From NCBI GenBank assembly GCA_020854265.1, contig JADZFU010000002.1, positions 1-64,000 on the forward strand: a stretch of DNA of 64,000 nucleotides, read 5' to 3'. Under the pieces are notes generated by a model. The model searched no databases. It saw only the letters and a program-made list of their open reading frames with translations, and had not been told where the DNA came from. Within the stretch, counting starts at the first letter, position 1. Each line of letters begins with the position of its first letter. Of the stretch, positions 39,199 to 47,533 are shown piece after piece. A program made the translations under genes and the position numbers. Source of the DNA: Candidatus Uhrbacteria bacterium (GTDB lineage: Bacteria > Patescibacteriota > Patescibacteriia > 2-12-FULL-60-25).

Positions 39199-40470
39199 TT
39201 ATCCGATTGTATCGAATCCCGTAAACGGAACAAGCACCTCTGGAATTTTGATGGATCCATCGGCTTGCTGGTTATTTTCCATGATTACGATCAGGGCGCG
39301 GGCCAATGAAATTGCCGTGCCATTCAGCGTATGAGCGTATTCGAGCGTTCCGTCTTTGCGGCGGATACGGACATTCAAGCGACGTGCTTGGTAATCGGTG
39401 CAGTTCGAGGTGCTGGTGATTTCTCCATAACCGCCCTTGCCTTCATTTCTCCCCCACATCCAGCCTTCCAAATCATATTTGCGATACGCGGGGCCGCCCA
39501 AGTCTCCGGTACAGATATCTACGACTTGGTATGGAATGCCGAGTTTTTGGAAAATACGCTCTTCCAAACGGCGGAGCTCGATGTGCATTGCGTCCGACTG
39601 CTGCGGCGTGCAGAACACGAAAAGCTCGACTTTTGAAAACTGGTGCACGCGGTACAGGCCATACGACTCGCGGCCATACGCGCCTGCTTCGGTACGGTAA
39701 CAATGAGAAATACCGGCGTACTTGATCGGCAAAGATGCTTCATCGAGAATTTCGTCTTTGTGATAACCGCCAAGGGTTATCTCCGAGGTTCCGATGAGCG
39801 ATAGATCTGAATTTTCAATAGAGTAGATCTGTGCCTCGGGACCCCGCGGATTAAAACCGGTACCGACTAATACTTCGTCACGCGCAAGGTCGGGCGAACT
39901 CATCGGCGTATAACCCTCGGCCGCCATTTCTCGTACCGTCCACGTGATGAGCGCCTGTTCGAGCAATGCGAGCTTTCCTTTCAAAAAATAAAACTTTGCA
40001 CCTGTAACTTTGGATGCGCGCTCGAAATCAATCAGGTCAAGCGCTTCTGCCAGCTCGACATGGGATTTTGGCTGGAAAGGAAGTGAAGCGACCTCCCCGA
40101 CCGTGTCTATGACCTTGTTATCCGCGTCTGAGGCGCCCACAGGCGCTTCCGGGTGGTTCAGGTTGGGTACCTTGAGCATGGCGTCCTTAAACGCCTTATC
40201 GGCATCCTCGAATGATTTTTCTGAAGCAGCGAGCTCATCTTTGAGCGCTTTGCCGCGTTCAATAAGATGCGGCCGCTCATCAGGCAATGCCGATTTCATT
40301 CTGTCTGCGATTTCGTTCCGTTCTTTACGCAGCTCCTCCACTCGCTTCAAGAGCGAGAGACGACGATCATCGAGAGCCAAAAGCACGTCGACGTCGAAAG
40401 GCATGCGTTTTTGCTCCGCATGCAGACTAACGGCTTGGGCGTTCTCGCGGATGAATTTGATATCCAACAT
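39199..40470 (-). CDS. serS: Seryl-tRNA synthetase
   Basis: 423 residues. N-terminal coiled-coil arm (about residues 28-100), class II motif 2 (SHCYRTEAGAYGRESYGLYRVHQF) and motif 3 (LNGTAISLARALIVIMENNQ). The start codon has no Shine-Dalgarno sequence; instead the leader is a run of ACTAAAAACTGAAAACT repeats, like that of the 4547 gene. Confidence 0.97.
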   Translation of the reverse strand: MLDIKFIRENAQAVSLHAEQKRMPFDVDVLLALDDRRLSLLKRVEELRKERNEIADRMKSALPDERPHLIERGKALKDELAASEKSFEDADKAFKDAMLKVPNLNHPEAPVGASDADNKVIDTVGEVASLPFQPKSHVELAEALDLIDFERASKVTGAKFYFLKGKLALLEQALITWTVREMAAEGYTPMSSPDLARDEVLVGTGFNPRGPEAQIYSIENSDLSLIGTSEITLGGYHKDEILDEASLPIKYAGISHCYRTEAGAYGRESYGLYRVHQFSKVELFVFCTPQQSDAMHIELRRLEERIFQKLGIPYQVVDICTGDLGGPAYRKYDLEGWMWGRNEGKGGYGEITSTSNCTDYQARRLNVRIRRKDGTLEYAHTLNGTAISLARALIVIMENNQQADGSIKIPEVLVPFTGFDTIG

Positions 40471-40482
40471 AGTTTTCAGTTT

Positions 40483-41970
40483 TTAGTGTTCAGTTTTTTG
40501 TTTCGGACGGAGGGTTGGGTAAAGGATTACCTCCTTGAGCGATGGGGCGCCGGTCAGAATCGCCACCAGACGGTCTATGCCCATTCCCATGCCGGATGTG
40601 GGCGGAAGCCCATGCTCGAGGGCGGTGAGGAACTCCTCGTCCTTTGGCTGAGCCTCCTCGCTCCCCTGCTCCGATAACGATTGCTGCTCTTCAAATCGTT
40701 GGCGCTGGTCAAGCGGGTCATTGAGCTCGTGATAATAGGCATTGATAACTTCCATCCCTTCGACAACGAGTTGGGCGGTTGCGCTTTTTTGCGGATCCTC
40801 GGCTGAACGGCCCGATAACGGCTTCATGGCTACCGGATAATCGAGTACCCAAACCGGTCCGCGCAGATTTGCGCGGGCGGTTTTTTTGTAGAGCTCGTCG
40901 AGATGCTCGCCAAGTCCGACGCATTTTGAGAAGTCGATCGAGAGATCGGCCGCTTCCGATGCTTCCACGACATCTTCTGCATCTTCAAATTGATCAATAT
41001 CCATTCCGGTCGCTTCTTTGATTGCTTCACGGAATGTGATCCGCGGCCACGGTGCGGAGAAATCGATTTCTCCCCCTTCCGTTTTGATGATGCTGGTCCC
41101 CATGGCTTCTTGCATCATATGACCAAGCATATCCTCCATGAAGGCGAGAAAACGTTCTTTCTCACCAAATGCCCAGTAGAGCTCGAGCATGGTGAATTCG
41201 GGATTGTGGCTCGGATCTATTCCTTCGTTACGGAAACAGCGGCCGATCTCATACACCTTTTCAAATCCGCCGACGATCAATCGTTTCAAATACAATTCCG
41301 GTGCAATGCGCAAAAAGAGATCTACATCGAGCGCATTATGATGAGTGACAAAAGGTCTGGCAGCCGCTCCGCCTGCAAGTCCTTGCAAGATAGGCGTCTC
41401 GACTTCCAAAAAATTGTTGGCGTCCAGATACGTACGCAGTGCAGAAATGAGACGTGAACGCGTCACAAACCGCTGACGGACTTCGGGATTGGAAATAAGG
41501 TCAAGCTCGCGCTCGCGATAACGCGTTTCGACATCGGCCAAGCCATGCCATTTTTCGGGCAGAGGCAAAAGCGCCTTGGTCAAAAGACGCCATTCGGCAA
41601 CTTCGAGGGATTTCTCTCCACGCTTGGTGGTAAAGACGGTGCCGGATGCTTCGACAAAATCCGCGGGATCGATGTGGTCTCGAAATAAGGCGAATGCCTC
41701 GCCAATGACATCTTCTTTGAAGACGAGCTGGAGGGAGCCGCTTTCATCGCGCAGGTCCGCAAACATGACGCCGCCATGGACGCGGATCGTCATGACGCGG
41801 CCGGCGAGAATTAATGGCTCTTTTGAAGACTCGAGCAGTTCAAATGACGCCAGAGCATCGCCGCACATGTGCGTGCGTCCGGTTTGTTTTGGATACGGAT
41901 CGATTCCCTTGGCTGATAAGGCTTCGAGCTTCGCCAATCGGACAGAACGTTCATCCAGCATATGGCCCAC
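40483..41970 (-). CDS. lysS: Lysyl-tRNA synthetase (class II)
   Basis: 495 residues. N-terminal OB-fold anticodon-binding domain (about 50-150), class II motifs FRNEGIDPSHNPEFTMLELYWAF (motif 2) and GMGMGIDRLVAILTG (motif 3). Full length. Between greA and serS, all on minus. Confidence 0.97.
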   Translation of the reverse strand: MGHMLDERSVRLAKLEALSAKGIDPYPKQTGRTHMCGDALASFELLESSKEPLILAGRVMTIRVHGGVMFADLRDESGSLQLVFKEDVIGEAFALFRDHIDPADFVEASGTVFTTKRGEKSLEVAEWRLLTKALLPLPEKWHGLADVETRYRERELDLISNPEVRQRFVTRSRLISALRTYLDANNFLEVETPILQGLAGGAAARPFVTHHNALDVDLFLRIAPELYLKRLIVGGFEKVYEIGRCFRNEGIDPSHNPEFTMLELYWAFGEKERFLAFMEDMLGHMMQEAMGTSIIKTEGGEIDFSAPWPRITFREAIKEATGMDIDQFEDAEDVVEASEAADLSIDFSKCVGLGEHLDELYKKTARANLRGPVWVLDYPVAMKPLSGRSAEDPQKSATAQLVVEGMEVINAYYHELNDPLDQRQRFEEQQSLSEQGSEEAQPKDEEFLTALEHGLPPTSGMGMGIDRLVAILTGAPSLKEVILYPTLRPKQKTEH

Positions 41971-41973
41971 AAT

Positions 41974-42429
41974 TTAGCCGATTTCCAAGACTTCGTACAC
42001 CGTGGTTCCGCCGGGAGTACTGACCGACACCTTGTCGCCAGCCTTTGCGCCCATTAACGCGGACCCGATCGGAGATTCGTTTGAGATCTTGCCGGCAAGA
42101 GGATCAGCTTCATTTGAACCGACGATTTGGAAACTTTTTGGCTTTCCATTGACCATGACTTTTACCGTGGTGCCGATCCGGACATTGGATGCGCCCTTCT
42201 CGTTTTCGACGATAACCATATCTTTCAAAATCGATTCGATTTCCATGATGCGGCCTTCGACAAAACCGAGCGCGTCTTTGGCCTCGTGGTACTCGGCATT
42301 TTCGGACAAGTCGCCGAGCGCCTTTGCCTCTTCGATGCGGTTGGCGAGTTCGCGCCGTTTATTGGTTTTGAGATCTTTGAGCTCGTCTTTGAGCTTCTCA
42401 AGAAATTCGGGTGATACGTATTGAGTCAT
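41974..42429 (-). CDS. greA: Transcription elongation factor GreA
   Basis: 151 residues. N-terminal antiparallel coiled coil with the tip around NAEYHEAKDALG (acidic D/E residues that act in RNA polymerase) and a C-terminal FKBP-like domain ending in TPGGTTVYEVLEI. Rescues backtracked polymerase. Four bases upstream of lysS. Confidence 0.95.
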   Translation of the reverse strand: MTQYVSPEFLEKLKDELKDLKTNKRRELANRIEEAKALGDLSENAEYHEAKDALGFVEGRIMEIESILKDMVIVENEKGASNVRIGTTVKVMVNGKPKSFQIVGSNEADPLAGKISNESPIGSALMGAKAGDKVSVSTPGGTTVYEVLEIG

Positions 42430-42520
42430 AGACAGAATGAAAAGCGGGTCCGACGTACGGACACGCTTCCTTAAATAAATTCATTTATTCGATCGTAAAC
42501 GAGGCTGTAAAAGCCGTCAA

Positions 42521-44395
42521 CTAGAAGGCCCCCTCCCTTGCCTGACGAAGGTTCCACCATGCCTCCAAGACGCGTCTGGCGACCGGTACGGCAACAGCCG
42601 AACCCTCTCCCCCCTCTTCGAGCAGGACGGTAACCACCACCTCGGGATTTTCAAATGGTGCAAAGGAAGTAAACCAGGCATGCGTATTTTTTTCCGAGTG
42701 CCATTGGGCTGTACCTGTTTTTCCAGCGACCGGAAATGCCATATTCGATAACGCACGTCCTGAGCCATACGTCACATTGTCGCGCATGCCGAGACGCACC
42801 TCTTTGACCGCATCTTCTGGCGCAATCCGTTCCATGGTCGTGGTTGCTGCTTCGGAGGCAAGGTGCGGGATGACTTTATATCCCCCATTCGCGATTTCAG
42901 CCGTGTAATGCGCTACTTGGATCGGCGTTACGAGCAGGTCGCCTTGTCCGATCGAGAGATTGTATGTGTCGCCGACATACCAACGTTCGCCTTTTTGTTT
43001 TTCTTTCAATTCACGAGTCGGGACTTGTCCTGACACTTCTCCGGGAAGATCGATGCCTGTTTTTGTCCCGAGTCCGAATGCACGCATCCAGTCGTTGATT
43101 TTATCGACACCGAGTCCCACAAAGGATTCATATCCGCCTCCCACGGTGTAGAAAAACGTATTCACCGACCACGCAATGGCATAACGGACATTCGAAGGTC
43201 CATGACCGCCGGCTTTCCAGTCAGGAAAGAACCACGGTCCGACGGAAATCCCGCCCACGGACAGGATAGACGTACGCGGCGTAACTATTTTTTCTGCCAA
43301 TGCAGCAACAGCGATGACAATTTTAACCGTTGATCCGGACGGGTATGTTCCTGCCCATGCACGCGGGAACAGCGGTTGGTCAGGATTTTGAGCAAGCGCC
43401 TGATATGCAGTGGAAGATACTCCTCCGGAAAAAATATTGTTGTCGTATGCAGGCCAAGAGACGAGCGCCAAAATGGATCCGTCACGAGGGTCCATGGCAA
43501 CGACGGACCCGCGTCCAAGCTTGTCTTTATCAAGCTGTTCTCGCAAAGCGGTCTCGGCGGCTTTTTGCAATTCGATATCTAGCGTTAACCGGATGTCGGA
43601 ACCGTCTATGGCTGGAGTTTCACCGACCGATGCTTTGATGCGGCCGCGTGCATCGACTTCGCTTACTTTTTGACCTCGCACGCCGCGCAAGAGACTTTCG
43701 AGAGACTTTTCAAGACCCGCTTTTCCGATTTCATCCGAACGGACATACCCGTCGGCGCGGCCATTTTCGAGTTCGTCGGGCGAGATCTTGCCGACATATC
43801 CGAGCACATGCGAGAGACTGGGCGTTTCGGGACTAAAGGGATAACGACGCCGCGCAGCGACAACCAAATTAAAACCCGGGAGGTCGGGCAAAGCGATTGC
43901 AACCGACATTGCCTGTTCGTACGGGACATTCTCGGCGAGTACATAGGTTTCATCCCGTGCCGTACTGGTTGATGATACGTATGGCAACAAATCATTGATC
44001 GAGAGCCCGAGGATGCGGGCGACCCGGCTGGCTGCCTGCTCAGCCTCGCCCGCATCGGGCGGAAGCTCAAGCGGAGTCATGGTGACTTGGAAGCGCGGGA
44101 TATTGTCTGCCAGTACACGATTTTGCCGATCGCGAATAATCCCGCGCTTTGGGAGGATAGCGAGCTTGCGCAAGCGGTTTGCTTCGGCTTTTTGCTGATA
44201 CGCGGCGCCCTCTTGGATTTGCATCCATGCTGCCCGTGCTCCAAGCCCTAATCCAACGCATGTTATGACGATTGCCGCAGCGATAAATCGTTTCCGCAAA
44301 AAAACGCGGCCGATAAACAAGCCGCTCCCAGGCAAGGTGGTAGCCGCCGCCTCAAACAGCACTTCATGCTGAAAATCGGAAGCGTTTTTCTTCAT
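42521..44395 (-). CDS. mrdA: Penicillin-binding protein 2 (elongation transpeptidase)
   Basis: 624 residues. N-terminal membrane segment (about 33-52), PBP dimerisation domain, then the transpeptidase: SxxK is GSTVK with S355, SxN is WSVN, KTG is GKTGTAQW near the C-terminus. Works with MreBCD in side-wall synthesis. Overlaps mreD by ATGA. Confidence 0.95.
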   Translation of the reverse strand: MKKNASDFQHEVLFEAAATTLPGSGLFIGRVFLRKRFIAAAIVITCVGLGLGARAAWMQIQEGAAYQQKAEANRLRKLAILPKRGIIRDRQNRVLADNIPRFQVTMTPLELPPDAGEAEQAASRVARILGLSINDLLPYVSSTSTARDETYVLAENVPYEQAMSVAIALPDLPGFNLVVAARRRYPFSPETPSLSHVLGYVGKISPDELENGRADGYVRSDEIGKAGLEKSLESLLRGVRGQKVSEVDARGRIKASVGETPAIDGSDIRLTLDIELQKAAETALREQLDKDKLGRGSVVAMDPRDGSILALVSWPAYDNNIFSGGVSSTAYQALAQNPDQPLFPRAWAGTYPSGSTVKIVIAVAALAEKIVTPRTSILSVGGISVGPWFFPDWKAGGHGPSNVRYAIAWSVNTFFYTVGGGYESFVGLGVDKINDWMRAFGLGTKTGIDLPGEVSGQVPTRELKEKQKGERWYVGDTYNLSIGQGDLLVTPIQVAHYTAEIANGGYKVIPHLASEAATTTMERIAPEDAVKEVRLGMRDNVTYGSGRALSNMAFPVAGKTGTAQWHSEKNTHAWFTSFAPFENPEVVVTVLLEEGGEGSAVAVPVARRVLEAWWNLRQAREGAF

Positions 44396-44919
44396 AGACG
44401 CTGATCGCTACGGGCAACGGTCACAAAGCGCTTGGTCAATCCGGCGATGACCAAGAAGGTTGCGGCCGTGATTCCCATATCCCAAAGCATGGTCCAGAGG
44501 ATATTGGAAGGAAGATGCCAAGGCTCGGAGGAGAATCCGATAAAATATCCTGCTGTTCCCGTAATAAACGAGGAGATGATGTCCAGGATGCGGGCTGAAA
44601 ACGCCATGGCTGAGGCAGCGTATACGGAACGGTTGGTTAGTAGACGCTCGGCAGCCAAGTCGAGAATAAAAAGAATGAGCATGTATCGCAGCATGTGCAT
44701 GTCGGCGGACGACCAACCGTATGCATCAAGAAATGCCGCACCGGATAAGGCGGCGGCATAGGCTTTTCCGCGAGAACTTGAAACAAGCAGGATTACAGCG
44801 ATTGGCAATATGGGACGAAATGAAAACGGCCCATCAACAAAAGGAAGCATCCCTGCCTCCCAGACGCCTGCGAGCAGTCCGACAGCTATAGCCAATACCC
44901 AACGCAATATACCCGTCAT
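44392..44919 (-). CDS. mreD: Rod shape-determining protein MreD
   Basis: 175 residues with about five membrane segments. Low conservation; the call rests on size, topology and its place between mreC and mrdA with four-base overlaps. Confidence 0.82.
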   Translation of the reverse strand: MTGILRWVLAIAVGLLAGVWEAGMLPFVDGPFSFRPILPIAVILLVSSSRGKAYAAALSGAAFLDAYGWSSADMHMLRYMLILFILDLAAERLLTNRSVYAASAMAFSARILDIISSFITGTAGYFIGFSSEPWHLPSNILWTMLWDMGITAATFLVIAGLTKRFVTVARSDQRL

Positions 44920-45716
44920 AAACGAGGACGAAGGGCGGTCGGGCGCAGAACGGAGATGAATACGACTCGATCAAGCGGTACCAGAGTCTCAACCGATGCA
45001 TTCATGAATGGATCGGTCGGTTTGCCATCGACCGTACTTACAAAACCGATCGGGAGGTTCCCTGGAACTTTTTCTTCGGTACCGGCCGTTACGACGAGCT
45101 GGTCGATGGCGAGCTCGGCCGAAGACGGCACATAGGTCAGCACCGAGGCGCCATTCCCCCGTCCTTCGAGGATGCCTGACAATGGGCCTTGGGTTTGTAG
45201 GGCCGCCGCCACGCGGCTGCGCGGATCAGTAACCAATTCTACCGTTGCAACTCTCTCAAGCAGACGGCTGATTTTTCCGATGAAAATTCCATCATCGGTA
45301 ATAACCGCTTGTCCAACTTCCAGGGAATCTTCGCTTCCACGGTCGATCATAAACAGGGAGCGGCGTCCGCCAATATCGCGGCTGATAACACGCGCGCCCA
45401 CACTGTCATAACCCGATCGGTCCAGAAATTTTGCCTGCGAACGCAAAGTGCGGTTCTCTTCTTCCAATGATTTTAATCGGACATAATCTACCGTTAGCGC
45501 GGCCAAGCGGCTTTCAAGCTCTTTAATCCGCTCGGCATCCCCCGAGTTTGTGACCGTCTCGCTATCACGCGAAACCAAACCGGATGTGAAACGGACCACG
45601 GGCAAGGTTACCGATCGGAAAAAATCTCCTAGGGGACGAAAGATTCCGGCCAAGGTTAAAATCAGAACCGCAGCTACGGCCCCTCCGATCCAAAGCCAGC
45701 GCCATGATCCATTCAT
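44916..45716 (-). CDS. mreC: Rod shape-determining protein MreC
   Basis: 266 residues. One N-terminal membrane segment, a coiled coil (about residues 58-90) and the MreC beta domain (DRGSEDSLEVGQAVITDDG, GKISRLLERVATVELVTDP, SRVAA). Scaffold outside the membrane for the elongation complex. Confidence 0.93.
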   Translation of the reverse strand: MNGSWRWLWIGGAVAAVLILTLAGIFRPLGDFFRSVTLPVVRFTSGLVSRDSETVTNSGDAERIKELESRLAALTVDYVRLKSLEEENRTLRSQAKFLDRSGYDSVGARVISRDIGGRRSLFMIDRGSEDSLEVGQAVITDDGIFIGKISRLLERVATVELVTDPRSRVAAALQTQGPLSGILEGRGNGASVLTYVPSSAELAIDQLVVTAGTEEKVPGNLPIGFVSTVDGKPTDPFMNASVETLVPLDRVVFISVLRPTALRPRL

Positions 45717-45730
45717 GTGTTCAATAAAGG

Positions 45731-46783
45731 TTAAATCCCTTTCATCAAGTCCGCAGCCGGGATAGCAACATCATTTAATAGTGCCTTATCTTCTAGAAGT
45801 ACGGCTGTGCCGCGAACGACGCAGTTGAGCGTATCATCGGCAACGCGGACAGGAAGACCGGTGCCGCGGCTAATCGCCTGATCGATGCCGCGAAGCAAGG
45901 ATGTCCCTCCCGTAAGCATGATGCCGCGCTGCTGGATATCGGCCACCAATTCCGGCGGAGTTATCTCGAGAATTGCCTTGATTTGATCGACGATCGCTTT
46001 GATTGAACGTCCGAGCGCCTCGCGAATTTGCGCGTCATTAACCGTGATCTCGCGCGGAAGACCGGAGAGAAGATCGCGGCCGCGCATGGAAGTCTCGAGT
46101 GTCTGCTCGAGCTCGACCGCGGAGCCGATGGAAATCTTTAACTGCTCGGCTACGCGCTCTCCTAGCAAGAGATTAAAGACATCACGTGAATATTGGATAA
46201 TGTTTTTATTCAATTCTTCACCGGCAATAGGAATGCTTTTGGAGGTAACGACACCATTTAATGAGATGACGGCGATTTCGGTTGAACCGGCTCCAAGGTT
46301 CACGACCATATTTCCAAAGGCTTCGCCAATCGCGAGTCCGGCCCCGACGGCGGCTGCGATCGGCTCTTCAACCACAAGAACCTCGCGGGCACCGGCGCTT
46401 GAAGCGGCATCTCCCACGGCTTTACGCTCCACCTCGGTTACATCGAGCGGAACACAGATCACAACCTTCGGACGAGGAATGGCGAATGCCTTGTCGTCGT
46501 GGACCTTTTCAAAAAAGTAACGCAGGAGTTTCTCCGTAACTTCAAAGTCGGCAATAATGCCGCGTTGGAGCGGCTTGCTCACTTGGATATGTCCTGGTGT
46601 TTTTCCCACCATGGCGAGCGCGTCCTCTCCAACAGCCATGACCTGACCGTTGCGTTTATTGATTGCCACGACCGATGGCTGGTTAATTATGACTCCCCGT
46701 CCGCGTACATGTACGCGGGTATTTGCGGTGCCCAGATCGATACCGAGCTGTTTGGTTAATCCGCCTAAAAACGAGGGCCACAT
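45731..46783 (-). CDS. mreB: Actin-like rod shape protein MreB
   Basis: 350 residues. Phosphate 1 motif GIDLGTANTRVHV near residue 14, phosphate 2 VNLGAGSTEIAV, adenosine motif GIMLTGGTSLLRGID. Filament-forming organiser of wall synthesis. First gene of mreB-mreC-mreD-mrdA. A TAAGAT nine bases before the ATG suggests a very short leader. Confidence 0.96.
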   Translation of the reverse strand: MWPSFLGGLTKQLGIDLGTANTRVHVRGRGVIINQPSVVAINKRNGQVMAVGEDALAMVGKTPGHIQVSKPLQRGIIADFEVTEKLLRYFFEKVHDDKAFAIPRPKVVICVPLDVTEVERKAVGDAASSAGAREVLVVEEPIAAAVGAGLAIGEAFGNMVVNLGAGSTEIAVISLNGVVTSKSIPIAGEELNKNIIQYSRDVFNLLLGERVAEQLKISIGSAVELEQTLETSMRGRDLLSGLPREITVNDAQIREALGRSIKAIVDQIKAILEITPPELVADIQQRGIMLTGGTSLLRGIDQAISRGTGLPVRVADDTLNCVVRGTAVLLEDKALLNDVAIPAADLMKGI

Positions 46784-46828
46784 AGCCGCTGTATCTTAGC
46801 GGAGCGGATGCGGAAAAGGCTATGCCCG

Positions 46829-47218
46829 TCAAGACCTCCGGCCTTCTTGAACCAATAAAGACAGATATTCGATCAACCCGACCAAACCCAATAATACGAG
46901 GAAATTCCACCATGCGAGCCAGCCATTTGCAGATAAGGCCAAGCAGATAACGCTAAATGCGCCCAATAACAATGCATGACGAAATGCAATCCGAACCTCA
47001 CGGAATGCGGTTTGATGACGTTTGCGCAGCTGTACGCGAAACAAAACGCCTAGCACCGAAAGCGTGCCAACCAGAGCCAGAAAAAGAGATAGATAGAATG
47101 CAACAAAACCCGTTATCCCTGCTTCAAAGGGGTTCATGCTGTTTATGACATATCCCAATACAACCCAAGCCAGGACGCTGGAAGCGAGCATGAGGGCAAC
47201 AAAAGAACGATATCCCAT
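46829..47218 (-). CDS. Four-pass membrane protein
   Basis: 129 residues, hydrophobic segments near 8-28, 37-60, 80-97 and 100-120. Resembles uncharacterised small membrane proteins of CPR genomes by composition only. Lies between a DciA-like gene and mreB, same strand. Confidence 0.65.
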   Translation of the reverse strand: MGYRSFVALMLASSVLAWVVLGYVINSMNPFEAGITGFVAFYLSLFLALVGTLSVLGVLFRVQLRKRHQTAFREVRIAFRHALLLGAFSVICLALSANGWLAWWNFLVLLGLVGLIEYLSLLVQEGRRS

Positions 47219-47233
47219 GTCTTATAGCTTACC

Positions 47234-47533
47234 TTAGCGCTGAATCGCTTTCAACGAGAGGATGACCTTTGACCCGAGTGCGCGATTGATCTCGTTCCGA
47301 ATACGGACTTCCCACACTTTTAGCTCTTGGAGTGCCGCCGGAGCCAAGGCGCGTACCTTTAGCTCGCCTCCGGCAAATGACACGCACTCGATATAGACGG
47401 CTTTTTCTTCGCCCCAAAGCGCAACCAGCGTCTCTTGCGCCACGGATAAAACGCGTACCGCTTCAATTTGCTTTGATATTCCGGCACTTCGTAAGGCGGA
47501 TGGAAGAATCCGTTTAATCGGTTCAAAACTCAT
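47234..47533 (-). CDS. DUF721/DciA-like protein
   Basis: 99 residues from the ATG at 47533 that overlaps the helicase-nuclease stop (ATGA). Pattern fits DUF721: a helical start (FEPIKRILPSALRSAGI), then a KH-like alpha-beta part ending in a short basic helix. DciA members help load the replicative helicase; that role is only inferred. Confidence 0.65.
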   Translation of the reverse strand: MSFEPIKRILPSALRSAGISKQIEAVRVLSVAQETLVALWGEEKAVYIECVSFAGGELKVRALAPAALQELKVWEVRIRNEINRALGSKVILSLKAIQR